Both the position numbers and the translations under genes were made by a program. Shown here one piece after another: positions 43,106-52,145 of a stretch of DNA of 64,000 bases. The notes under the pieces were generated by a model, which searched no databases, was not told where the DNA came from, and saw nothing but the letters and a program-made list of their open reading frames with translations. Source of the DNA: CAZVVT01 sp964630595 (GTDB lineage: Bacteria > Chlamydiota > Chlamydiia > Chlamydiales > VFKH01); contig CAZVVT010000005.1 of assembly GCA_964630595.1 (NCBI GenBank), forward strand, positions 1 to 64,000. The letters run 5' to 3'. Position 1 is the first letter of the stretch, and each line of letters starts with the position of its first letter.

Positions 43106-43708
43106 GTTTTCTTTGAGCGCCTCTATGGCTCGGCGCAAGTCTTCCATGAAGCGTTGTTCGGCGTGTTCGAGATGGGCGTAGTCTTTCCACTCGAGCGGTT
43201 TGCCGAAGGTGACGGTGATGTGGCCGAAGAGTTTGGGAAAGATGCGGTGGCGGCCCCACATTTCAAAAGCACCGTCGATATAGATAGGAACAGCTTTGGT
43301 GTTCGTTTTGGCAACGAGTTTGGCGACGCCTGCTTTGAAGGGAGTGAGAGCACCGGTGCGGGAACGGGTGCCTTCGGGGAAGATGACGACCATTTGGCCA
43401 GCGCGCAGGAGTCCTTCGATGGTTTTGAAGGCGGTGAGGTCAGCCGCGCCGCGACGTACGGGATGGGAATTGTTGGCGGCGACAAGGCGGCCGAAGAGGG
43501 GGATTTTGAAGAGATAGTCGCTGGCCATGTAATGGATCTCTTTCTTGAGAGCGGCGCCGACAATGGGGGGATCGAGAAAAGAGGTGTGGTTGGCGGCAAG
43601 GAGGGCCGGGCCGTGGGGTACGCCGTAGGGAAAACGGGCGCGAAAGCGGTAGAAGAGTCGTAGGACGAGAACGACAAAGCCGCGACAGAAGCGGTAGACG
43701 GGACTCAT
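43094..43708 (-). CDS. plsC: 1-acyl-sn-glycerol-3-phosphate acyltransferase
   Basis: Makes phosphatidic acid at the inner membrane. The 204-residue protein has the catalytic NHTSFLD (HX4D, about residues 40-46), the substrate motif FPEGTRSRTG and VPIYIDGAF. One hydrophobic N-terminal segment anchors it. It overlaps cmk by four bases and lies last in uppS-cdsA-cmk-plsC, the order known from C. trachomatis (CT450-CT453). Confidence 0.95.
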   Translation of the reverse strand: MSPVYRFCRGFVVLVLRLFYRFRARFPYGVPHGPALLAANHTSFLDPPIVGAALKKEIHYMASDYLFKIPLFGRLVAANNSHPVRRGAADLTAFKTIEGLLRAGQMVVIFPEGTRSRTGALTPFKAGVAKLVAKTNTKAVPIYIDGAFEMWGRHRIFPKLFGHITVTFGKPLEWKDYAHLEHAEQRFMEDLRRAIEALKENLNA

Positions 43709-44379
43709 TTTATGTGCTGTAGGGAAAGCCGTAGGACCTCTTCCACCACCTGCTCTAAGCTCATGTGCGAAGTATCGACAATGATGGCGTCGGCAGCGGG
43801 CTTCATCGGACTGTGATCACGACTTGCGTCCTGTGCATCACGGCGCATGATGTCCTGCATTACCTGCTCTTTTGTCAGATTCTCCGCTTCGGAGGGGCGC
43901 TTCATGAGCAGCTCTTTATAGCGCCGCTCAGCACGCACCTGCGGATCCGCAGTAAGGTAGATCTTGAGTTCCGCATGAGGAAAGACAACACTGCCCAAAT
44001 CGCGGCCTTCAAAAACCGTGTTGGCCCCTTTTGCAAAACGCTTTTGCAAATCAGCCATAGCACTGCGGATGACAAAAAGTGCTGCGACTTCGGAAACATG
44101 ACGCGTTACCTCTGCTCCGCGGATAGCCTCGGTAATGTCCGTGGCATCCACAAAATAGTGGCGCTCATTGCCGTAACTTTCAATGCGAAAATGGAAATCT
44201 TTCAGCAACCGCTCAATCTGCTCTTTGTCAGAGAAGGCGATTTTACGGTGGAGCAGCGCCCAGGTAACGGCGCGGTACATCGCTCCTGTATCAAAATAGG
44301 TAAACCCAATGCGCTGCGCAAGCAGCTTAGCAACAGAACTTTTACCGGTTCCAGCCGGCCCGTCAATGGTAATAATCAT
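43705..44379 (-). CDS. cmk: Cytidylate kinase
   Basis: Phosphorylates CMP and dCMP, supplying CTP for CDP-diacylglycerol. The 224-residue protein has the P-loop DGPAGTGKSSVAKLLA, TGAMYRAVTW and the GRDLGSVVFP motif, with a lid arginine region RRDAQDASRD. ATG 44379 is chosen because it overlaps the cdsA stop as ATGA and matches family length; an upstream GTG-like extension would add six residues. Confidence 0.95.
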   Translation of the reverse strand: MIITIDGPAGTGKSSVAKLLAQRIGFTYFDTGAMYRAVTWALLHRKIAFSDKEQIERLLKDFHFRIESYGNERHYFVDATDITEAIRGAEVTRHVSEVAALFVIRSAMADLQKRFAKGANTVFEGRDLGSVVFPHAELKIYLTADPQVRAERRYKELLMKRPSEAENLTKEQVMQDIMRRDAQDASRDHSPMKPAADAIIVDTSHMSLEQVVEEVLRLSLQHIK

Positions 44380-45209
44380 AGGTACATGGCCGCCCACACG
44401 AGGGGCGTAGTCAATAAGAGCGAGTCAATCAAGTCGAGCATACCACCCAAACCAGGCAAAAGTGTACCGCTATCCTTGATTTTCGCATCCCTTTTAAAGA
44501 GCGACTCCAGCAAATCTCCCACGATGGCGAAAACCCCGATGAAAAATCCTAGAATGGCTGACCCGGTGATTGTCAAAAAAGAAATATTGTTTTCTTGGGC
44601 ATACCAACCAAAAAAAGCACCGCATGCTAAAGCAACCACCAATCCGCCAAAAGCCCCCTCTTGCGTCTTGTTGGGCGAAATCGAGGGACAGAGCTTTCTG
44701 CGCCCCAAAAAACGACCCGAAAAAAAGGCGCCCACATCGGTGAGCTTGGTCGTTGCCACGAGGAAAACCAACCAGTAGCGACCCGTGATGGGAGACCATG
44801 TGCCATATACGATATCGACCATGAAGGCCATCGGTACTGCCACATAGAGAATGCAGAAGAGCGAAGCCGCAGCACGCTCGAGCGATCCCTCGGCACTCAG
44901 CAGCGAGGCAGCTACAATCACCAAGGGCAGGAAAATCACTGCAAAGGGACGAGCTAAGGGAACGTAGGAGTTGAGCAAGAAGGTAAAACAGAGAGCCGTT
45001 GAAATGATCAGCAAAAGAGGCATCTTCAACCGAATCCCCTTAGCCGCAAAAAATCGCGTCATCTCGTACAAACCAAAGGCAGCAATGGATGCAATGGCGA
45101 GAGTAAAAAGGGGCTTAAATGTGGGGTAGGGCGCAAGCGTGAGAAGAACGATCAGGACGGCAATGGAGGCGCCACCAAAAAGAAGACGCTGCTTCAACTC
45201 AGGCTTCAA
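44376..45209 (-). CDS. cdsA: Phosphatidate cytidylyltransferase
   Basis: Makes CDP-diacylglycerol from phosphatidic acid and CTP. The 277-residue membrane protein has about eight helices and the C-terminal signature SPNKTQEGAFGG ... GDLLESLFKRDAKIKDSGTLLPG(H/L)GG (here LPGLGGMLDLIDSL). The start is TTG at 45209: GGAG lies five bases upstream and it follows the uppS stop directly. The longer frame would lie inside uppS by about 100 bases. Confidence 0.95.
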   Translation of the reverse strand: MKPELKQRLLFGGASIAVLIVLLTLAPYPTFKPLFTLAIASIAAFGLYEMTRFFAAKGIRLKMPLLLIISTALCFTFLLNSYVPLARPFAVIFLPLVIVAASLLSAEGSLERAAASLFCILYVAVPMAFMVDIVYGTWSPITGRYWLVFLVATTKLTDVGAFFSGRFLGRRKLCPSISPNKTQEGAFGGLVVALACGAFFGWYAQENNISFLTITGSAILGFFIGVFAIVGDLLESLFKRDAKIKDSGTLLPGLGGMLDLIDSLLLTTPLVWAAMYL

Positions 45210-45210
45210 A

Positions 45211-45912
45211 TTACACTCCTTTACGCCGCTTGCGCCCCAGGTATTCCCCAATTGCCTCCTCAAGATGAGAGGGCTGGTAATCGGGCCAGAGGGTCTGTGT
45301 GAAGTATAGCTCCGCATAGGCCATCTGCCAAAGAATAAAATTACTAATGCGCATTTCGCCGCTCGTGCGAATCACAAGATCCGGATCAGGCCAAGAGCGC
45401 GTGTCTAAAAAGTCCGTAACTAGCTGTTCATCAATGTCTTGCGTTGCAATATTGCTATCTCGAATACGCTTAATAGCGCGCACCATTTCATCGCGGCCGC
45501 CATAACTTAAGGCGAGAACTAAGTCGATTCTTTTGCCTTTTGAGGTGATTTCCTCGGTTTCACGCAAAACAGCCTGAAGCTCGGGGGGCAGGCGGGAGGT
45601 GTCTCCAATAGAGCGCAAGCAGACCCCCTCCTTAACCATCCGAACGCGCTGGCTGATCAGGAACTGGTGGAGCACATGAAAAAGAGCGTCGATCTCCTCT
45701 TGGGAGCGGTGCCAGTTTTCTGTGGAGAACCCGAATACGGTCAGGATTCGCACCCCATAATCAGGGGCTTTGGCGACTACTTCGACAAGGGCATCGGCCC
45801 CCTGCCAGTGGCCGGCAAGGGTGGGCAAACCCCGGGCCTTAGCCCAACGACGATTGCCATCCATGATAATGGCGACGTGACGAGGACCTGCCTCAGCATT
45901 ACTTGGATCCAT
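45211..45912 (-). CDS. uppS: Undecaprenyl diphosphate synthase
   Basis: Extends farnesyl diphosphate to the C55 carrier lipid for peptidoglycan and other glycans. The 233-residue protein has IIMDGNRRWAKARGLP with the catalytic Asp, FGFSTENWHRS, SYGGRDEMVRA and PDLVIRTSGEMRISNFILWQMAYAEL-type end motifs. It is first in the operon with cdsA, cmk and plsC and is divergent from secDF. Confidence 0.97.
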   Translation of the reverse strand: MDPSNAEAGPRHVAIIMDGNRRWAKARGLPTLAGHWQGADALVEVVAKAPDYGVRILTVFGFSTENWHRSQEEIDALFHVLHQFLISQRVRMVKEGVCLRSIGDTSRLPPELQAVLRETEEITSKGKRIDLVLALSYGGRDEMVRAIKRIRDSNIATQDIDEQLVTDFLDTRSWPDPDLVIRTSGEMRISNFILWQMAYAELYFTQTLWPDYQPSHLEEAIGEYLGRKRRKGV

Positions 45913-45944
45913 GAAACGAGAAGGGGCCTGAGCGTATTGTAAGG

Positions 45945-46000
45945 TTGTATTTTTTGCAATCCAAGGAGTAAAATCGCCCCTTTACAATATAGGATTGCAA
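45945..46000 (+). promoter_or_regulatory. secDF promoter bracketed by a 9-bp inverted repeat
   Basis: A candidate promoter has TTGTAT (45945-45950), 18 bases and TAAAAT (45969-45974). An exact inverted repeat TTGCAATCC (45954-45962) and GGATTGCAA (45992-46000) has one arm in the promoter spacer and the other over the AGGA ribosome site and first base of the secDF start. This could be an operator. If a start site lies further upstream, it could be an RNA hairpin that hides the ribosome site. Confidence 0.5.
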
Positions 46001-49000
46001 TGGAAAAGCTCAAACGCTGGCAACTGTGGCTGATGATCACCGTTATTGCGGTGACGATTTATAACATCCTCCCTACGGTCTTCTACTATACCAAGCCTTT
46101 GAAAGAGTCCGTTGATGCTCGCAAAGCAGCCGAAATCGGCATCTCGATTGCTAATAGAGTCAACTCGCTCGAAGAGCAGTCCGTAGACTGGGTCTGGGCC
46201 TTTGCTGACAACTTGGGGGTCAACCCCCAATCTGTGGAGCTGGAAGGTGCGCGCTTCATCCGCGTCCATTTTGCCACCGCCAAAGAGGCGAAGCGCTTCT
46301 CCCGCTCTCTGGAACGAGGCGGTCTACTCATCCCCTTTGTCCCCTCTCAACTCGCTCCCGCACCTGCTCTGTCGAAAGAAACAGAGGTCGTGGTAGAGCG
46401 CAAAGTAGGCATCCACCTCGATCCTCAACGCATCGGCCGTTTTTTCAACTACTCGAAAAAATTTGATGACCAAGGCGCTGCTACTTCCGCATGGCGTAGT
46501 ATCGTCATTGACCGCGTCATTCCCATCGCACGCGCACTCTCCGGCGATAGCGAACTTTCAAAAGCCGCTTTGGCTGCTGTGGGGGCCTCTTCCTCAAAAG
46601 CAAAAGATGAGGCGCTGATCCAAATCAGCCGCAAACTCGTCTTCATGCAGAAGACCTTTGGTGTCGACAGCTCCATTACACAATCCTACTTCGCTACCCT
46701 GACGCAGACAGCAAAACGCGCAGGCGCAAAACTGCCCAAAAACCTCCTGAGTGACCTGCAAACGCTTTCTACCAAATTGACAGCGAAACAGAGCTCTGAT
46801 TCGTCGAAAGTTCTGGCGGGCCAAGCAGAGGCTGTGCAGAGTGCTATCAGCTTGCTCAGTAACCACTCCTCGCTCTTTGCTGCAGCGCACAAGCCGCTCA
46901 CAGCCTCTTCTGTCGTCGAAAAGCTCGAAGGCAAACAAGCCAAGGGAAGCCAAATCATTGATTTGAGCGCGACCTCTCCCTACTTCTCTTCGCTCGTGGT
47001 GGATTGGACAAATCAGCGCTTGGTCATTCAGATTAAACCCACTGTTCTCTCTATCTTGAGCAAATTTCCCAAGACAGAAGTAGAAAGCGCTACAGCTGAC
47101 CGTCTGAACCAACTACTCATTGATGAAATGGCTCGCTTAAGCCGTCTCACCAACGAAAAGATCGAGCAAGAGGGAGGACAATTCTCGCTCTCGCTCAGCG
47201 AACTGCCCGGCTCGACTAGCTTCCTCACGATGAAACTGGGCGCCGTTGCCAAAGAAGAGAGCGCTTCCCTCCTCAAGGTGCTGCAAACCAGCTTCCATCC
47301 TAAGAGTGAAGAGCTCTCTGCAGAGAACTTCCCCATCACGGCAGAACCGGGCAAGACGGGCCTTTATGTCTATGCCCCCGCTGCGTCGACAAAACGGGTT
47401 CCCGACACCTTCAAGAAAAGCTCCTACTACGTGATTGCAAAGGGGCTGGCAGCGATTCAAAACCAGTACAAGAACAGCAAGAGCGATGCAGCGAAGTTGG
47501 TGAAAGCCGACATCGACCAACTGGGAGAGATTCTCTCCAACCTCGGCTTCTTTGGTTTTTCTGCCTCTGAGTATGGTTTTGGAGCCGATCACAGCGGCGA
47601 CGTGATCTTTGAAAAAGATGACGCCTTCCAAGACCTAATCCGCGCAACAAGAGAATCTTTCCAGAGAAAGGGAAGCCAATCGCTGGCCGTTCTCGAGCTC
47701 TCCGACGTGGAACAGCGTCTTCTCACAGAAAATCGCATCGATGACAACACTCATGAAGATTTACTGCGCGCTCGAGATGCCTATCTCTCTGCTCAGGTAA
47801 GCCTGTCGAAGCAGGTGCGTCAAGAGGTGCCTCCACCGATTCGCAACGTCTATTGGGACAATGCGAAACTCTCTTTCCGCAAATACTTCCGCGGCGATGA
47901 TCGCAAGATCCTGAAATGGGGTCTGGATCTTTCGGGTGGAAAGAGTGTGCGCATCGGCCTGAAAGATAAATCGGGTCGCTGGATCTCTGATCAAGATGAT
48001 TTGAAAGAGGCTGTCAATCAGCTCTACAAGCGCGTCAATAAGATGGGCTTGTCGGAGGTTTCCATCCGCACAGAGGGCGACAAGATTCTGCTCGACTTCC
48101 CCGGCTCGCAAGGGCTCTCCTCGCAAGAATTGGTGAAGGCCGCATCGATGAGCTTCCACGTGATCAACGAGAAGTTTTCCACCTTGAACCGCGAATTGGC
48201 CGTCTACTCCAACGAGTTCCTGCAAGAGGTGTGGAACGAAGCGGTGGTGACGAATCGCAAAGAGATCGAGAACATCCAAACCATTGCCTGGCGCCACTTG
48301 GGCGGCAGAAGCGATTCGCTTGAGTTCTTGCCAGAAAGCGAAGCGGCAAAGGTGCTTTATGAAAATGGCCTGCGTTTGGCAGGACCTAATGCGCCCAGCC
48401 CATCGAGTGCTTTCAACGACACTCTTTCCTCCATTGCCTTGATGCGCGGTGAGGATTTTGCGGACTGGGAGGGACAGACTCATCCCCTGCTCATCACCTT
48501 CCACAACTTTGCTCTCGAAGGCTCGAGCCTAGAGCGCGTGCTGGCAGGCTACGATCCTCAGAAGGGCAATATTTTGACCTTCAGCGTGGCTTCGTCAGGC
48601 GTTTCCAAAGAGGGTGTGAAGCGCAATTTCCGCGACGACCTCTTCAATTGGACCAACCAATATGCCGAAGATCGCATTGCAGGCACTCCCAGGGCCACCT
48701 ATTCACAAGGACGTGGATGGCGCATGGGGGTTGTTCTCAACGGCTCGGTGATCTCCGCACCTGCATTGAATAGCCCGATTCGCGACCACGCGATGATCAC
48801 AGGCCATTTCACGCAGCGCGAAATCAACCAGCTCGTAGCGGACTTGAAGGCGGGTTCTCTCACCTTCACGCCGAAGATTTTGTCGGAGAGCAACATCAGC
48901 CCAGAGCTCGGCAAAGCTGAGCGCAACAGCGGTATTTTTGCTGCCGCCATCGGCACAGTACTCGTCATTATTGCCATGATTGTCTACTACCGCTTTGCCG

Positions 49001-50442
49001 GTTTGGTGGCCTCCGTTGCTGTACTCTTTAACTTGGCGATCTTGTGGGGCGTGCTACAAAACCTGGATGCCGCGCTGACGTTGCCGGGCATTGCTGCGAT
49101 CATCTTGACCATCGGTATGGCCGTTGATGCCAACGTGCTCGTCTACGAACGGGTGCGTGAAGAGCTCAATGCAGGCAAGCGCCTAGCCAGTGCTTTGGCA
49201 CTGGGCTATAAGAAGGCCTTTTCTGCCATTGTGGACTCCAACTTAACGACAATCATCGCCGCACTGATTCTGTTGCAGTTTGATTCGGGACCCATCAAAG
49301 GCTTCGCTCTCACGCTGATTGTCGGTATCGTCTCGTCGATGTTCACCGCCCTCTTCATGACACGCGCCTTCTTCTCGCAATGGGTGCAAAACCCCGCGCG
49401 CAAGACGCTCACCATGATGCGCTTTTTGACCACTCCTAACTTCAACTTCTTGAAGTGGGCAAAGCCGGCTATTCTTGCCTCGGCTGTTGTCGTGATCTTA
49501 GGTGCCGGTGCCTTCTGGAAAGAGGGTGCCCGCGTTCTCGGTATGGACTTCACTGGTGGTTGGGCGCTCACTGTCAACGTAGAACCTCAAAGCGATATCA
49601 ACCCCCGCGAGGCTGCTCTGCATGCACTGGTTGCCAAGGGAGCCAACCCCTCACATGTACAGGTGCGCCAGCTTTCATCGGCTTCGCAGCTGCGCATTCA
49701 GCTCTCCACCAACTTGGAGCAAAAGGGCCAGCCCTTCTTTGGTCTACCGCAAGAAATTGACCCTGCAGGGCAATCGGTGGCGTACGCCTCCAACCCTCGC
49801 ATATTGTGGGTTGTCGATGCGTTGGAATCGGGCCATGTCAAGTTGACACAGGACAGCTTAAACACCATCTCGGAAAACTGGAACCAAACCAGTGGTCAGC
49901 TTTCAGAAACGATGCGCGACCAAGCCGTGGTGGGTCTGGGGCTGGCGATGCTGGCCATTTTGGCCTATCTCTGGTTCCGTTTTGAGTTCAAATACGGTAT
50001 TGCAGCGATCATTGGGCTCGTTCATGACGTGGTGATGACCTTCGCTCTCATTGGACTTCTCTCCTTCTTGGGCGTAGCCATTGAGATCGATCTGCAGACG
50101 ATAGCGGCCATCATGACAATCATCGGCTACTCGCTCAACGATACGATCATCATCTTCGATCGTATCCGCGAAGACCTGCGTCTAATGCGCAAAGAGCCGA
50201 TCCGCAACGTGATCACGCATGCGCTGAACGCAACATTGAGCCGTACAGTGATGACTTCGGGAACGACCTTGCTTGTCTTGCTCGCTTTAGTAACGCTGGG
50301 CGGAAAATCAATCTTCGGTTTTTCTCTTGTGATGGCCATCGGTGTTGTCGTAGGTACGCTTTCGTCCCTCTTCGTTGCCTCTCCCTTGCTCATCTTCTTT
50401 CACTTTAGAGAAGCGCGATCGAGCGAAGTTGTGGAAAGCTGA
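46000..50442 (+). CDS. secDF: Fused SecD-SecF protein translocase subunit
   Basis: SecD and SecF use the proton gradient to pull proteins across the inner membrane. Here they are one 1480-residue chain, as in Chlamydia. Helix 1 is at about 8-27. A very large periplasmic part follows (to about 960), with DLSGGKSVRIGL marking the SecD P1 region. Then come the SecD helices (about 975-1140) with GMAVDANVLVYERVREEL, and the SecF half with MDFTGGWAL (about 1180) and LNDTIIIFDRIREDLR. The first 600 residues are poorly conserved and rich in charged helices. It ends one base into recJ. Confidence 0.96.
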   Translation: MEKLKRWQLWLMITVIAVTIYNILPTVFYYTKPLKESVDARKAAEIGISIANRVNSLEEQSVDWVWAFADNLGVNPQSVELEGARFIRVHFATAKEAKRFSRSLERGGLLIPFVPSQLAPAPALSKETEVVVERKVGIHLDPQRIGRFFNYSKKFDDQGAATSAWRSIVIDRVIPIARALSGDSELSKAALAAVGASSSKAKDEALIQISRKLVFMQKTFGVDSSITQSYFATLTQTAKRAGAKLPKNLLSDLQTLSTKLTAKQSSDSSKVLAGQAEAVQSAISLLSNHSSLFAAAHKPLTASSVVEKLEGKQAKGSQIIDLSATSPYFSSLVVDWTNQRLVIQIKPTVLSILSKFPKTEVESATADRLNQLLIDEMARLSRLTNEKIEQEGGQFSLSLSELPGSTSFLTMKLGAVAKEESASLLKVLQTSFHPKSEELSAENFPITAEPGKTGLYVYAPAASTKRVPDTFKKSSYYVIAKGLAAIQNQYKNSKSDAAKLVKADIDQLGEILSNLGFFGFSASEYGFGADHSGDVIFEKDDAFQDLIRATRESFQRKGSQSLAVLELSDVEQRLLTENRIDDNTHEDLLRARDAYLSAQVSLSKQVRQEVPPPIRNVYWDNAKLSFRKYFRGDDRKILKWGLDLSGGKSVRIGLKDKSGRWISDQDDLKEAVNQLYKRVNKMGLSEVSIRTEGDKILLDFPGSQGLSSQELVKAASMSFHVINEKFSTLNRELAVYSNEFLQEVWNEAVVTNRKEIENIQTIAWRHLGGRSDSLEFLPESEAAKVLYENGLRLAGPNAPSPSSAFNDTLSSIALMRGEDFADWEGQTHPLLITFHNFALEGSSLERVLAGYDPQKGNILTFSVASSGVSKEGVKRNFRDDLFNWTNQYAEDRIAGTPRATYSQGRGWRMGVVLNGSVISAPALNSPIRDHAMITGHFTQREINQLVADLKAGSLTFTPKILSESNISPELGKAERNSGIFAAAIGTVLVIIAMIVYYRFAGLVASVAVLFNLAILWGVLQNLDAALTLPGIAAIILTIGMAVDANVLVYERVREELNAGKRLASALALGYKKAFSAIVDSNLTTIIAALILLQFDSGPIKGFALTLIVGIVSSMFTALFMTRAFFSQWVQNPARKTLTMMRFLTTPNFNFLKWAKPAILASAVVVILGAGAFWKEGARVLGMDFTGGWALTVNVEPQSDINPREAALHALVAKGANPSHVQVRQLSSASQLRIQLSTNLEQKGQPFFGLPQEIDPAGQSVAYASNPRILWVVDALESGHVKLTQDSLNTISENWNQTSGQLSETMRDQAVVGLGLAMLAILAYLWFRFEFKYGIAAIIGLVHDVVMTFALIGLLSFLGVAIEIDLQTIAAIMTIIGYSLNDTIIIFDRIREDLRLMRKEPIRNVITHALNATLSRTVMTSGTTLLVLLALVTLGGKSIFGFSLVMAIGVVVGTLSSLFVASPLLIFFHFREARSSEVVES

Positions 50443-52145
50443 TGTTATGGTCGAACCCCGTTGAAGACACTTCTGTAGCGCAAAGACTGGAAAGAGAGTT
50501 CGCTCTCCATCCCGTCATTGCGCGCCTGCTTGTCTCGCGCGGTCTTCATGACAGTAAGGTTGTGCACGACTTTCTCTATAGTCACCTGCACGACCTGCAC
50601 GACCCTTTTTTGCTCGCCGACATGGGCCGCGCTGTGGAACGCATCAAAACCGCGATTCACAACAAAGAGCCTATTTTAATCTACAGCGACAACGACGTCG
50701 ACGGCATGACGGGGGCGGCTTTGCTCACCGACTGCCTCACAAAAATGGGCGCGCAAACCTTCTACTACGTTCCCAACCGCTCGCTGCTCAAGCAGAGCCT
50801 GCTGCTCGATGCCCTTGCCTATGCTGTGAAGAGGCACTGCAAGCTTCTCATCACCGTTGACTGCGGCATTGGTGCTGCTTCAGAAATTGCCGAGGTGACC
50901 AAGGGCGGCGTCGATGTGATCATTACTGACCACCACGAACCCACCGATCGCTTGCCGCACACGGTTGCCACCCTCAACCCAAAACTCCTTAACTCACACT
51001 ACCCCAACCGCGAGCTGACCGGGGTAGGTGTTGCTTTTAAACTTGCCTGCGCGCTGCAGCCACCAATTGATCTCAAACAATATTTGGATTTAGTGGCTCT
51101 TGGCACTATTGCCGACATGGGTTCTCTGCGCGGAGAGAATCGCATCTTAGTGCAATATGGCCTGCAGCACCTGCGTAGACCCAAACGCATTGGTTTGACC
51201 AAGCTTTTCAACATCGGCGATGTCAACCAGTCCGAATTGAATGCGGTGGATATCGCCTCTAAAGTGGCCCCTCGACTCAACAGCTTGGGCCGCGTTGCAG
51301 AGCCGCGCAAAGGAGTAGAGCTCCTTTTGACCGATGACGCAACAACTGCTGAGAAGCTGGCAAAGCAGCTCGACCTGCACAACACGACAAGGCAGCAAAT
51401 TGAAGCGAAGGTAGCCGAAGACGTCGAAAGCAAACTTGCCGTTGAGGATAAGGCCATTATTCTCCACGCCGACTCTTGGCACCCCGGAGTAATCCCCATC
51501 ATTGCCACACGCATTGCCAAGCAATACAACCGCCCTACCATTCTCATTGCCATCGAAAAGGGCATTGGCAAAGGCTCTGCACGCACGATCCCCGAATTTC
51601 CCCTTCTCCCGGCGCTAAAAGAGCTCACCGACCTGTTGGTCAGCTTTGGAGGTCACAACTTCGCTGCCGGCCTTACTATCAGAGAGAAAAACATCGCTGC
51701 ATTCAAAGAGCGATTCACTGCTTTGGCAAACAACCAGCTCTCTCACGAAGACCTACGCGCAAAAATCAAAATCGATGCTAGGTCCGACTTTGATCTGCTC
51801 ACTTTCGATCTCATGGAAGCGATGGCTCTCCTTGAGCCCTTCGGTATCGATAATCCTCCCCCCGTCTTTTCTTGCATCGCCGAAATCTCTCGTCCCCCCA
51901 GACGCATCGGCTCTCACCACATCAAGTTCTATCTCAAGCAGGGCGAGCGACTTCTCGAAGGCATCGGCTTCAACATGGCCGACCGCCTACCAGAGATCCA
52001 AGAGGGCAAACTCCACATTCTCTATACCCCCGTCATCAACCGCTTCCAAAACCGCCAAAGCATCCAACTCCAAATCCGTGATTTTAAACCTGAGTTTGGG
52101 GTTTCAGCGCCCCTGAAATGCAGCGAGATGGCGAGGCAGATTTGA
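50442..52145 (+). CDS. recJ: Single-stranded-DNA-specific exonuclease RecJ
   Basis: 5'-3' exonuclease in recombination and mismatch repair. The 567-residue protein has the DHH-family motifs SDNDVDGMTGAALL (about 84-97), VDCGIGAASE, VIITDHHEP and the DHHA1 region with SFGGHNFAAGLTI. An OB fold is at the C-terminus. The first motif reads DNDVDG in place of DYDADG, a normal variant. It overlaps secDF by one base, as in C. trachomatis (CT447-CT448). Confidence 0.95.
   Translation: MLWSNPVEDTSVAQRLEREFALHPVIARLLVSRGLHDSKVVHDFLYSHLHDLHDPFLLADMGRAVERIKTAIHNKEPILIYSDNDVDGMTGAALLTDCLTKMGAQTFYYVPNRSLLKQSLLLDALAYAVKRHCKLLITVDCGIGAASEIAEVTKGGVDVIITDHHEPTDRLPHTVATLNPKLLNSHYPNRELTGVGVAFKLACALQPPIDLKQYLDLVALGTIADMGSLRGENRILVQYGLQHLRRPKRIGLTKLFNIGDVNQSELNAVDIASKVAPRLNSLGRVAEPRKGVELLLTDDATTAEKLAKQLDLHNTTRQQIEAKVAEDVESKLAVEDKAIILHADSWHPGVIPIIATRIAKQYNRPTILIAIEKGIGKGSARTIPEFPLLPALKELTDLLVSFGGHNFAAGLTIREKNIAAFKERFTALANNQLSHEDLRAKIKIDARSDFDLLTFDLMEAMALLEPFGIDNPPPVFSCIAEISRPPRRIGSHHIKFYLKQGERLLEGIGFNMADRLPEIQEGKLHILYTPVINRFQNRQSIQLQIRDFKPEFGVSAPLKCSEMARQI

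Noticed and set aside
43123..43677. A Ser/Pro-rich frame inside plsC
   Set aside because: Same strand as plsC in another frame; its composition is a by-product of GC-rich codons, while plsC has intact catalytic motifs.
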